A DNA stretch of 64,000 bases, taken from contig NZ_RQVA01000003.1 of assembly GCF_003992255.1 (NCBI RefSeq), positions 1 through 64,000 on the forward strand. The letters run 5' to 3'. Made by a program: the position numbers and the translations under genes. The stretch is from F0422 sp003992255. Its GTDB lineage: Bacteria > Bacillota > Negativicutes > Veillonellales > Veillonellaceae. Below the pieces are notes generated by a model. It was not told the origin of the DNA. It saw nothing but the letters and a program-made list of their open reading frames with translations, and searched no databases. Positions 53,234-61,821 of this stretch are shown piece by piece; position 1 is the first letter of the stretch; each line of letters begins with the position of its first letter.

Positions 53234-53700
53234 ACATAACTCCTCCTTTTGTAACATGTTTAATAGAATATACCTATTTTATAAACTTGTAAAGATTATA
53301 TAAATATTTTCTATAGTGTATAATTAAGTTAACAATACAAAGGAGAAAATACTTTGATTAGGATTATGTAATAATAAGCCTACAATCCCATTGTTTTAAT
53401 AGGTTCATATCATGTGAGAATATAGTGATGAGTTTCTTTAGCTATAAAAAAATTTTAGAGCATTATATTGTATATATATGATTTAGACTCTCGTAAAAAT
53501 GAAAAACTTTATTTATATAATATTCAAATATGTGTGATACATAGTTGATTCATATAGGAGATTTTACATAGGTGTAACATAATGTATTGCTACTTTCAGA
53601 GAAACTGACTATAATAAATAGATATAGTATTGCTTGTCGTTATATTCAATGCTATATTTCATAATAAATAGATAGTAATCATAAGAAAGGAGTCCCCCTT
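53234..53700. other. AT-rich divergent intergenic region
   Basis: No gene is seen. ATAATAAATAGATA occurs twice, at 53611-53624 and 53661-53674, exactly 50 bases apart, upstream of the Lrp-type gene. TATAAT-like sequences occur for both strands (for example near 53319). It probably holds the divergent promoters of the MFS and Lrp/AsnC genes. Confidence 0.5.
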
Positions 53701-54210
53701 ATGACAGTACAATTAGACACATTGGATCATCGTTTATTACGTTTATTAGATGAGGACGCCTCCATGTCGGCCGCAGACTTAGCCGTTATGCTCAATAGTG
53801 AAGAAGCACACGTGGTAAGTCGTATTCAAGCTTTCGAGGAGTCTGAAATTATCAAACGGTACCAAGCAGTCATTGATTGGGAACAAGTAGACCAAAATAA
53901 GTCTACAGCACTCATTCAATTAGGTGTGACTCCTGCTCCAGATCAAGGATTTGATAAAGTGGCAGAACGAATTATGGATTTTCCAGAAGTACAAGGTGTT
54001 TACCTTATGTCTGGTAGCTATGATTTAACGGTTATCGTGGAAGGGGCTAGCATGCGTGATATCGCTTTATTCGTATCTCGCCGTCTATCTACATTAGATT
54101 CAGTACTTTCCACTACAACAAACTTTATCTTAACACGTTATAAAGATAATAATATTGTGTTCCACACTGGTGGAGTTCGTGAAGATCGGAGAAATGTATT
54201 CGATGATTAA
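53701..54210 (+). CDS. Lrp/AsnC-family transcriptional regulator
   Basis: A 169-residue regulator. An N-terminal helix-turn-helix (LDTLDHRLLRLLDEDASMSAADLAVML) precedes a RAM ligand domain (about 70-150, VQGVYLMSGSYDLTVIVEG). It probably binds an amino acid and controls the coupled aminotransferase downstream, whose start lies inside its last codons. AAAGGAG precedes the ATG. Confidence 0.92.
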   Translation: MTVQLDTLDHRLLRLLDEDASMSAADLAVMLNSEEAHVVSRIQAFEESEIIKRYQAVIDWEQVDQNKSTALIQLGVTPAPDQGFDKVAERIMDFPEVQGVYLMSGSYDLTVIVEGASMRDIALFVSRRLSTLDSVLSTTTNFILTRYKDNNIVFHTGGVREDRRNVFDD

Positions 54211-55390
54211 TTATGACAATTATTTAAATACTGAAATTAAAGCTGTGAAGCCATCGGGAATTCGTCGTTTTTTTGAAATTGCTAACGAATTAGATAATGT
54301 TATTTCCCTCAGTATTGGTGAACCAGATTTTGCTACGCCCTACCACATTCGTGAAGAGGGAATTAGTACATTAGAAAAGGGGAAAACTTGGTATTCTCCT
54401 AATCGCGGGTTTATGGAACTGCGTGAAGAAATTTCTAAATGGTTAGAACGGAAGTATCAAGTATCCTATGACCCAGCAACAGAAGTGATTGTAACTGTAG
54501 GTGGTTCTGAGGCCATCGATTTAACGTGTCGTACCTTGCTCAATCCAGGGGATGAAGTATTGATTCCTGTGCCAAGTTTTGTGTGCTACACACCGTTAGC
54601 TGAATTGTGTAATGCCAAGCCAGTGCAGATCATTACGAAAGAAGAAGATGAGTTCCGCTTGACGCCAGAGGCCATTGAAGCTGTGGTGACGGAAAAAACA
54701 AAGTTATTGGTATTACCATTCCCCAATAATCCAACAGGTGCTGTATTACGTCGTGAGCATTTGGAAGCCATAGCAGAAGTTGTGATTAAGCATGATTTAT
54801 TTATTTTGTCCGATGAGCTATATAGTGAGTTGACGTATGGTGATGAATCACATGTATCGATTGCATCTATTCCAGGTATGCAAGAGCGGACAATCTTAAT
54901 CAATGGTTTTTCCAAAGCCTATGCCATGACTGGCTGGCGACTTGGGTTTGCCACAGGTCCAGCACCGATTATTGCGCAAATGACGAAGATGCACCAATAT
55001 GGTATTATGAGTGCGCCGTCTATGTCTCAATATGCAGCTATTGAGGCCTTAAAAAATGGTGACAAAGATATCCAATACATGCGTGAAGAATATGATATGC
55101 GTCGTCGCTTATTGGTGAGCGCTTTTAATCGTATGGGACTTCATACATTTGAGCCAGAAGGGGCCTTTTATGTATTTCCATCTATTAAAAGCACAGGCCT
55201 TAGTTCGGAGGATTTTTGTGAAAAACTTCTGTATGATCAACGGATAGCCATTGTACCAGGCAATGCATTTGGAGATTGTGGAGAAGGCTTTGTGCGAGTG
55301 GCCTATTCCACATCGTTACAAAATATAAAAGAAGCAGTCAAACGGATTGAAATCTTTTTGCAAAAGCTTAAGAATAAAGAAATAGAGTAA
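54203..55390 (+). CDS. PLP-dependent aminotransferase, class I/II
   Basis: About 395 residues, fold type I. LSIGEPDFATP near residue 34, GGSEAIDLT near 99, the substrate loop PFPNNPTGAVL near 173 and the PLP lysine in INGFSKAYAMTGWRLGF near 236. It resembles aspartate or aromatic aminotransferases of the AspB/PatA type. ATG 54194 is too close to GGAG; ATG 54203 is preferred and overlaps the regulator by eight bases. The exact amino acid is unknown. Confidence 0.9.
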   Translation: MINYDNYLNTEIKAVKPSGIRRFFEIANELDNVISLSIGEPDFATPYHIREEGISTLEKGKTWYSPNRGFMELREEISKWLERKYQVSYDPATEVIVTVGGSEAIDLTCRTLLNPGDEVLIPVPSFVCYTPLAELCNAKPVQIITKEEDEFRLTPEAIEAVVTEKTKLLVLPFPNNPTGAVLRREHLEAIAEVVIKHDLFILSDELYSELTYGDESHVSIASIPGMQERTILINGFSKAYAMTGWRLGFATGPAPIIAQMTKMHQYGIMSAPSMSQYAAIEALKNGDKDIQYMREEYDMRRRLLVSAFNRMGLHTFEPEGAFYVFPSIKSTGLSSEDFCEKLLYDQRIAIVPGNAFGDCGEGFVRVAYSTSLQNIKEAVKRIEIFLQKLKNKEIE

Positions 55391-55426
55391 TAATGGGGTT
55401 GTAACAAAATAGCCCACAAATACAAT

Positions 55427-55468
55427 AGAGGAAAGTTGATTAGGAAGGATCAACTTTCCTCTATTTTT
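55427..55468 (+). terminator. Terminator after the aminotransferase
   Basis: AGAGGAAAGTTGAT pairs with ATCAACTTTCCTCT, followed by ATTTTT. Confidence 0.9.
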
Positions 55469-55483
55469 ATATTTTTAACACAT

Positions 55484-55507
55484 AAAAGGGCCCCGAAGGA
55501 CCCTTTT
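55484..55507 (-). terminator. Terminator of the DUF438 gene
   Basis: AAAAGGG and CCCTTTT arms with inner G-C pairs and a CGAA/TTCG loop; on the minus strand the stem leads into a T run. Confidence 0.8.
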
Positions 55508-55528
55508 CATCGATATAGGTAAAATATA

Positions 55529-57256
55529 TTATTGTTGGTTATGTTTAAATGCTAAAATAGCTTGAATCAAATCATCAAGAGACATCTCGCCCCGTTCTGC
55601 TACCATGGACAGTGTGGCTTTAAACTTCATGAGTTTGGCTAATGGAGAGTTTAGCATTTTAAAGTTTGGATTGATATGAATCATGTGGTCTTTTAGGCCT
55701 GGAATTACATCGAATAGCGGGAATAATTTGGTATCACCAGTCAACCCTAGATCGTTTTCATAGACCGTAGACTGTGAAGTACTTTTTTGCACTGTACTTT
55801 GTTCAGTAGTACTAGCTGTACTATCCTCTTTGCGTACATGTTTGTAATCGATGTGGTCTACTGCATGGTACGCAGAATCAGATCCTTCCCAAATGAGTTC
55901 TTTACGAGAACCACTGAGGCTGCGAATATGAGTGCAATCTTGTACCATTTCTAAAATACCTTTAAATTCACCTTGGTCATTACGGACTGCGATGTACTCA
56001 ATGTGGATAAATAGATCAGGCTTGTTAATCCACATCTCAGTATAATCTTGTGTGCCAGCTTTGAAAGAATCGATGATCTCTTGGACCAAAGGGAGGCTCT
56101 TTTTAGGGTGACAGTTTTGTACAACACGACCGATAATATTAGAGCTACGAGGGAAAATGCGGTGCTTTGTATCATTATAGAAGCGGACTAAATCATTTTC
56201 ATCTACGAATGTAATGTCCACTGGTAAGAATTTAAAGATTAACTTAATTTGTTCAATGGTTAAAGAACCTACTGCAAGATCGTGGGTTTGTTCTGCATTT
56301 CCATTGATACCGTATTTGCCAACTAATTGGGCTAACTCTTGTAATAAGGCTGTAGGATTAGCACCGCCACTTAGTGCTGTGCTAGATACAGAACCAGTAG
56401 ATGCAACTGAGCCAGTTTGAGTTACATGTCCTTGATTAGCGCCTGTGAAAGCATGCTGTTGTGCGTTGTTTGTAGATGGTTCGGAATGATGGGATGGTAC
56501 AGCATCGGGGTTACCTTCGTAGAATGGTGGAGGCGTGATGAAAGCAAAGCCAATTTCATGGTCTCCACGGCTCATAGTAATAAAATCGCTGTCTTGTAAC
56601 AGTTTCCATGCCGTAGGAATAAGGACTTCTTTTTCTTTGTTGTTTAAATCGCGAATAATATCGATGACATCCGCTTGTTTAGCTAAAAATTCAGCTTCTT
56701 GACCAGATTCGAGCAGTTGTTTACTTTCAGAGATAGCATCACGAACCGCATCGTCGAAAGTCCACATGATTTTCGTAGGACGGTCGAAACCATATCGCTC
56801 TAACACAGGGTATAATTGATTTTGTTTGCGTGCCAAATGAATGCGCCAAGTGGTAAGTGCATCATATACACCAAGCCAAGGATTGAGAATGAAGTGAGGG
56901 GCTTGTAACATGGTTTCCATTTCGCCTAATTGTTGTTCCATGGCGTTAATTTCATCAAGGTATACTGTCAATGGATGGTGCTCAGGATATTCATTATTAG
57001 CTCGAATCAAGATACCATCAAATAGCTCTAATAAGTCATCCATGCGATGAGTGATTTCTTCATCTGTGTAAGAACCTTTTAATTGTTGTTCGCCGTAGGC
57101 AAATTCATCAGGTGTACATGTACCGATTTTTTCTTTTAATAAAGTGCGTGCTGTTTCTAAATCTAAGGAGCCACCTAAAAAACGATCTTTAATATCGATC
57201 ATGACTTCCATTCTGTCATTGCCGGTTAGGCCGAGGGCTTGTTTCATTGTATCCAT
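55529..57256 (-). CDS. DUF438, hemerythrin-like and PAS domain protein
   Basis: A 575-residue cytosolic protein. The N-terminal DUF438 region is about 1-75; a hemerythrin-like part (about 85-185) has HHPL, HLARKQNQLYP and MWTFDD motifs. A Ser/Thr/Gln/Gly-rich linker at about 255-305 precedes a PAS domain (about 335-445, DITFVDENDLVRFYN and GRVVQNCHPKKSL), and a second Ser/Thr-rich linker lies near 470-495. The C-terminal 60 residues resemble DUF1858-type helices. Related proteins sense or manage oxygen, NO or iron. Several hemerythrin iron ligands look missing, so binding needs proof. Confidence 0.82.
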   Translation of the reverse strand: MDTMKQALGLTGNDRMEVMIDIKDRFLGGSLDLETARTLLKEKIGTCTPDEFAYGEQQLKGSYTDEEITHRMDDLLELFDGILIRANNEYPEHHPLTVYLDEINAMEQQLGEMETMLQAPHFILNPWLGVYDALTTWRIHLARKQNQLYPVLERYGFDRPTKIMWTFDDAVRDAISESKQLLESGQEAEFLAKQADVIDIIRDLNNKEKEVLIPTAWKLLQDSDFITMSRGDHEIGFAFITPPPFYEGNPDAVPSHHSEPSTNNAQQHAFTGANQGHVTQTGSVASTGSVSSTALSGGANPTALLQELAQLVGKYGINGNAEQTHDLAVGSLTIEQIKLIFKFLPVDITFVDENDLVRFYNDTKHRIFPRSSNIIGRVVQNCHPKKSLPLVQEIIDSFKAGTQDYTEMWINKPDLFIHIEYIAVRNDQGEFKGILEMVQDCTHIRSLSGSRKELIWEGSDSAYHAVDHIDYKHVRKEDSTASTTEQSTVQKSTSQSTVYENDLGLTGDTKLFPLFDVIPGLKDHMIHINPNFKMLNSPLAKLMKFKATLSMVAERGEMSLDDLIQAILAFKHNQQ

Positions 57257-57453
57257 AGTTATCTCCTTTTTTACTGCATCTGTATGTAATGCATATAGTT
57301 AGTAGAAAAGATATATCTGCTAAGTATATATCTATAGATCAGAAAAGGTAGGACATGCTACCAGTCGAATTACTTTCATGTTATGTAGTAAGTATAATCT
57401 AAATAAAAATAATTTTCAGTTGCTGAGGATACATATTTTGATATCCTATGGAA

Positions 57454-57484
57454 AAAAGCCTGCACCAATGAGGGACAGGCTTTT
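57454..57484 (-). terminator. Terminator of the rarD-like gene
   Basis: AAAAGCCTG and CAGGCTTTT arms; on the minus strand the stem ends in TTTTTT. Confidence 0.85.
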
Positions 57485-57489
57485 GTTAT

Positions 57490-58365
57490 TTATTTTGTGC
57501 GATTTGATGTCGTATACATAGCTAGAGCTGCCCAGATAAATGAAAAGGCAATGAGTTTATTAGTATCGAAGCTTTCACCGAAATAGAAGATAGCTAACAT
57601 TAGGGCGATGGTTGGAGATACGTATTGCAAGAACCCTAATAAGTTCAAGGGTAATAGCCGAGCCCCATAACTAAATAACACAAGTGGAGCTGATGTGGTA
57701 AGACCTGAGATCATGAATAATAGGGCCGTATACGTATCATATTGGAAGGAAGCCCAGGAACTAGGGTCAATATACAGGGTATATGCTAGTGCAAATGGTG
57801 TAATCAACCAAGCCTCAAAAGCAATACTAGTGAAAGGATGAATCACTAGTTTTTTCTTAACGACTCCATATAGACCAAAAGTGAATGCTAATTCTAGAGC
57901 AATATCTGGAATAGTACCTAATTGGAAGGTGAGGAATAGAATACCTAGCGTGGCAAGACCTACACTACACCATTGTATGGTAGATAAACGCTCTTTAAAG
58001 ATAAACACACCAAGAACAACATTTAACAGCGGATTGATATAATAGCCAAAGCTAGTATCCATAACACGATTGTTTGCAACAGCCCAAATGTAAATCCCCC
58101 AATTAAAAGCAATTAAGATAGCAGCTAATACTAAGAGTACAATTTGTGAAATATTGGCTCGCAAATGGTGGCAGTCTATTTTAAATTGTGTATAGTTCAT
58201 GCCGATAGCAACGAATGACATGAATACGGCTGACCAAATAATGCGATGTGCTAGCACACTCATAGGTGCTATATGATGCAAGAGGGCCCAAAATAAGGGG
58301 AGAAGACCCCAAATAATATAACAGCTTAAACCAGTGATAAGCCCTTTTTTATTGACTTGTTCCAT
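57490..58365 (-). CDS. rarD: RarD/EamA-family permease
   Basis: A 291-residue transporter with about ten helices, RarD subgroup of the EamA/DMT superfamily. The N-terminal KGLITGLSCYIIWGLLPLFW and HRIIWSAVF are typical of RarD, as are YYINPLLNVVLGVFIFKERL near 110. Substrate unknown; related proteins carry amino acids or drugs. The reverse-strand ATG is preceded by AGGAGG. Confidence 0.88.
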   Translation of the reverse strand: MEQVNKKGLITGLSCYIIWGLLPLFWALLHHIAPMSVLAHRIIWSAVFMSFVAIGMNYTQFKIDCHHLRANISQIVLLVLAAILIAFNWGIYIWAVANNRVMDTSFGYYINPLLNVVLGVFIFKERLSTIQWCSVGLATLGILFLTFQLGTIPDIALELAFTFGLYGVVKKKLVIHPFTSIAFEAWLITPFALAYTLYIDPSSWASFQYDTYTALLFMISGLTTSAPLVLFSYGARLLPLNLLGFLQYVSPTIALMLAIFYFGESFDTNKLIAFSFIWAALAMYTTSNRTK

Positions 58366-58723
58366 CTTTACCTCCTGGATACAGCGGATGGATGTATTGT
58401 TTAATATTGTATGTAAAGGGGTGCTGAGGATATGTTTGAAGTATTCAATTGCACCTAAACCATAGTAACATAGAATGAATACATGTTCTAGTCTAAGATT
58501 TGTTTAAAACCTTATACAGTATATTGTCATGCAAGATGTAAGTTAATTAACAATATAATGTAGAACATAGGGAAATCTAACTATGAAATTATGTTATATT
58601 TGATAAATCTATTGCAAAATGAAGAAACCATAAAGTATAATGAAAAAGTATGCTTTACATGTGAAAAAAGCAATACATATTCATATAAAAAGTACGGGCG
58701 TACATTTTTGGGAGGGTATATTC
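58366..58723. other. Divergent intergenic region before the first receptor
   Basis: No gene is supported. TTGCAA (58612-58617) and TATAAT (58636-58641), 18 bases apart, form a good promoter for the receptor. The in-frame ATG at 58640 overlaps this -10, so it cannot be the real start. The leader contains GTACGGGCGTACA at 58692-58704, shared with the next receptor gene. I see no strong Fur box. Confidence 0.6.
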
Positions 58724-59139
58724 ATGAAAGTAACAAGTAAACGTATTTCTGCGGCTTTGTTAGCCTGTGTAGCGTTGACTACATTTAGCGGTGTACAAGC
58801 GGCATTTGATGAGCATTTAGACAACTACCAATTAGACGCAAAGGTAGTAAAAGGAGATCGTTCGAAAGACCAATTTGGTAATACTGTAACAGAACAATCC
58901 TATTATCGTACAGGTGGTGATGTAAAAGTAATCACTCGTGACGAAATTGAAAAACGTCATTATAGTGATTTAACAGAGGCCATCAAACGTATCCCTGGTA
59001 TTACATTCCAAAACCCAGGATACCGTGGTGGGGAATATGGATTCCAGTTCTTCAATAATGGTATTTCTATTAACGGTGATACTCGCGTTATAGTATTGGT
59101 TGATGGTCGTCGTGTAGATAACTCTACAAGTACTCGTAT
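58724..59139 (+). repeat. 416-base near-identical repeat, copy 1
   Basis: Differs from 61406-61821 at one position (59047 G, 61729 A). It encodes the signal peptide and first part of the plug. Identity then drops sharply. Confidence 0.95.
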
Positions 59140-61129
59140 CGCAGGTAGAAGTGCAACAGGCAGTAAATCTACGGGTGTTAACTTAGACCAAGTGACGAAC
59201 ATTAATGCAGTAGATAAAATTGAGGTTATTAAAGGACCAGGTGCCTCTGCCTATGGATCTGATGCGACTGGTGGTGTCATCAATATCATCACTCGTAAAG
59301 GTGAGAATAACAACCAAGGAACATTTGATGTGTCAGCAGGATCTTGGGGTAAACGTAACTATAGCTTTACGTACTCCGGTAGTGCTGCAGATGATAACTC
59401 CTTCCATTACTTCATTGGCTTAAATAGTGTTAAATCTGACGATACAAAATATGTGGATGGACATACAGGTGAAACAGGCACATTAGGTGGATCTCGTTTT
59501 GATGAAAGAGGCGCCAATGTACGTATTGATAAAGACTTCGGTGATACCAATCGATTGACAATTTCTATCAATCATAAACAAGGTAAAGACGGCTATCCAA
59601 TTTCCACACCAAATTTACAATATTGGAATACAAAAGATTGGAATCGTATTATCTTTGCTGCTGATGTAGGAACCTTAGACGATAAAGGAATGTTAAAAGA
59701 TAAGTCAACAATGTCTGGTAATGTAGCAAATCCTGGTTACCATAACTTATTTGCCCTAGATGGACTTGTGTATAACTCCTTTAGTAAGTTTAAACATAAT
59801 GATGTAGACGTAAAATATACATTTGACCGTCAATCCGATATGGAAAGTTTTGTACGTTTCTATAGTCAAAACCATACATATTCTAAAACAGATAAATACA
59901 AATGGCATGTACCGGGTGTTGATATCAAGAAAAAATTTAGAGAAGACTTCCCTCAAGGTACGACAGATCCAGCAGCTTTAGATGAATGGATTACGAAAAA
60001 TTTAGCACCATTCCCAGGTGGTACGAAAGCAGCTATTGAAGAGTGGCTAGCAAAAACTGGTGGTAAAGCAGAAGAGCCGACAGATTACAATACTGAAAAG
60101 AATCTTGGGGTTCAATTACAAGTTGCTCGTTCTATCGGTAAACATGATGTGATTGCTAATGTTACATATGATAAAGCAAAACAAATTAGTTATGAAGTGG
60201 AAGATGGAGTAGGAAAGACTTCTGAGTTAAAACGTAATTCCTTATATGGATATGTACAAGATAAAATCCATGTTAACGACAACTTTGATGTAACTCCAGC
60301 TGTTCGTTTTGCTAAATATAGCGATTATACAACAGATGTAGGTGTATCCAAAGGTGGCGATACACATGTAGTTACTCCATCTGTAAATTTACAATATCGA
60401 CTCGATGATACTAGTACTGTATTTGCAGGTTGGACTAATGTACTTCGTCCATTGCGCAGTGGAGACTACACGTCTGTATACGGAGAATATAAAACTCCAT
60501 TACAAGATGAAAAAGGAAATGTATACACATTAGGCTTGCAAAAAGAATTTAATAAAAAGACGATTGTGGGTGTAAATTATAGCTTAACAGATATGAGTAA
60601 CTCTATTGCATCCTTCCCAATTCGTGTAGATGATAAATTCAAAAGCACCGCTGTTAATGCGAAACAAAAGAAAACAGCATTTAACGTTACAGTAGATCAT
60701 AAAATCAACCAACATTGGTCTGTAGGTGCTGCGTATAGTCACTTGAAAGATACATGGACAGTAAAACCAGGATACGTTGTGAATCCTGAGTGGGGCTATA
60801 ATGATTCTGGAGATATCAACACAGGCATCAACAAATTACGCCCAGCGAACCATTACATCTTAAATGTAAATTATGATAGTGGTAAGTTATCTTCTGGTTT
60901 GTTAATGAACTACTACACAGGTTCTAATTTAGCGGCTTTTACAGCTAAACGTTTCTTAGTATTAGATTGGAACTTAAACTATGATGTAAATAAAGATTTA
61001 ACAACATATGTAGCGGTGACAAACTTGACAAACACAGCGTATGAAACAACAAGCAATTCTAGATATGGTTCTGGTAGCTCTGCAATGCCAGGTCGTCAAG
61101 CCATGATCGGTGCTAAATACAAATTCTAA
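58724..61129 (+). CDS. TonB-dependent outer membrane receptor 1
   Basis: About 801 residues. Signal peptide residues 1-25 (cleavage after VQA). The plug domain covers about 40-190, with VKVITRDEIEKRH and IEVIKGPGASAYGSDATGGVINII; a 22-strand barrel follows and ends GAKYKF with terminal Phe. GGGAGGG fits ATG 58724. Homologues take up ferric siderophores, heme or cobalamin, but the ligand cannot be told here. The first 139 residues match receptor 2 exactly, although the barrels differ. Energised by TonB-ExbBD, a set of which is at 7.1-8.9 kb. Confidence 0.93.
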   Translation: MKVTSKRISAALLACVALTTFSGVQAAFDEHLDNYQLDAKVVKGDRSKDQFGNTVTEQSYYRTGGDVKVITRDEIEKRHYSDLTEAIKRIPGITFQNPGYRGGEYGFQFFNNGISINGDTRVIVLVDGRRVDNSTSTRIAGRSATGSKSTGVNLDQVTNINAVDKIEVIKGPGASAYGSDATGGVINIITRKGENNNQGTFDVSAGSWGKRNYSFTYSGSAADDNSFHYFIGLNSVKSDDTKYVDGHTGETGTLGGSRFDERGANVRIDKDFGDTNRLTISINHKQGKDGYPISTPNLQYWNTKDWNRIIFAADVGTLDDKGMLKDKSTMSGNVANPGYHNLFALDGLVYNSFSKFKHNDVDVKYTFDRQSDMESFVRFYSQNHTYSKTDKYKWHVPGVDIKKKFREDFPQGTTDPAALDEWITKNLAPFPGGTKAAIEEWLAKTGGKAEEPTDYNTEKNLGVQLQVARSIGKHDVIANVTYDKAKQISYEVEDGVGKTSELKRNSLYGYVQDKIHVNDNFDVTPAVRFAKYSDYTTDVGVSKGGDTHVVTPSVNLQYRLDDTSTVFAGWTNVLRPLRSGDYTSVYGEYKTPLQDEKGNVYTLGLQKEFNKKTIVGVNYSLTDMSNSIASFPIRVDDKFKSTAVNAKQKKTAFNVTVDHKINQHWSVGAAYSHLKDTWTVKPGYVVNPEWGYNDSGDINTGINKLRPANHYILNVNYDSGKLSSGLLMNYYTGSNLAAFTAKRFLVLDWNLNYDVNKDLTTYVAVTNLTNTAYETTSNSRYGSGSSAMPGRQAMIGAKYKF

Positions 61130-61140
61130 TAGGCTTATAG

Positions 61141-61167
61141 AAAAGGGCTACCGTGCGTAGCTCTTTT
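61141..61167 (+). terminator. Terminator after receptor 1
   Basis: AAAAGGGCTAC and GTAGCTCTTTT form a stem around CGTGC with T run. The same stem sequence follows receptor 2. Confidence 0.85.
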
Positions 61168-61292
61168 CGTCATAGCTAATATTCACATATACTAGGAACT
61201 GTTAGTGTAAGTGAATTGTGTAGTATATCTGATATATTTCTATAAAAAATGTAATGCAAAACATTCTATAGACTATTATTTTGATAAAAGAT

Positions 61293-61322
61293 TTGATAAA
61301 TTACAAATACATGAGATATAAT
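61293..61322 (+). promoter_or_regulatory. Promoter of receptor 2
   Basis: TTGATA (61293-61298) and TATAAT (61317-61322) are 18 bases apart. The leader contains GTACGGGCGTACA at 61373-61385, 21 bases before the start codon. Confidence 0.65.
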
Positions 61323-61405
61323 CATACTATTGCTTGTATAAGGTATATAAGCAGAAAAAAATTATAGAATTTGTACGGGCGTACAAACATTTTGGAGGTA
61401 TATTC

Positions 61406-61821
61406 ATGAAAGTAACAAGTAAACGTATTTCTGCGGCTTTGTTAGCCTGTGTAGCGTTGACTACATTTAGCGGTGTACAAGCGGCATTTGATGAGCATTT
61501 AGACAACTACCAATTAGACGCAAAGGTAGTAAAAGGAGATCGTTCGAAAGACCAATTTGGTAATACTGTAACAGAACAATCCTATTATCGTACAGGTGGT
61601 GATGTAAAAGTAATCACTCGTGACGAAATTGAAAAACGTCATTATAGTGATTTAACAGAGGCCATCAAACGTATCCCTGGTATTACATTCCAAAACCCAG
61701 GATACCGTGGTGGGGAATATGGATTCCAATTCTTCAATAATGGTATTTCTATTAACGGTGATACTCGCGTTATAGTATTGGTTGATGGTCGTCGTGTAGA
61801 TAACTCTACAAGTACTCGTAT
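61406..61821 (+). repeat. 416-base near-identical repeat, copy 2
   Basis: Counterpart of 58724-59139, offset 2682 bases, with one mismatch. Points to recent gene conversion or a recent duplication with barrel replacement. Confidence 0.95.

Noticed and set aside
58640..58723. Longer N-terminus for receptor 1
   Set aside because: The ATG at 58640 overlaps the -10; the internal ATG 58724 has a strong ribosome site and begins a signal peptide shared with receptor 2.
58595..61310. Fur boxes before the two receptors
   Set aside because: TTTGATAAA-like sequences are present, but the match to the 7-1-7 consensus is poor (about 8 of 14 before receptor 1).
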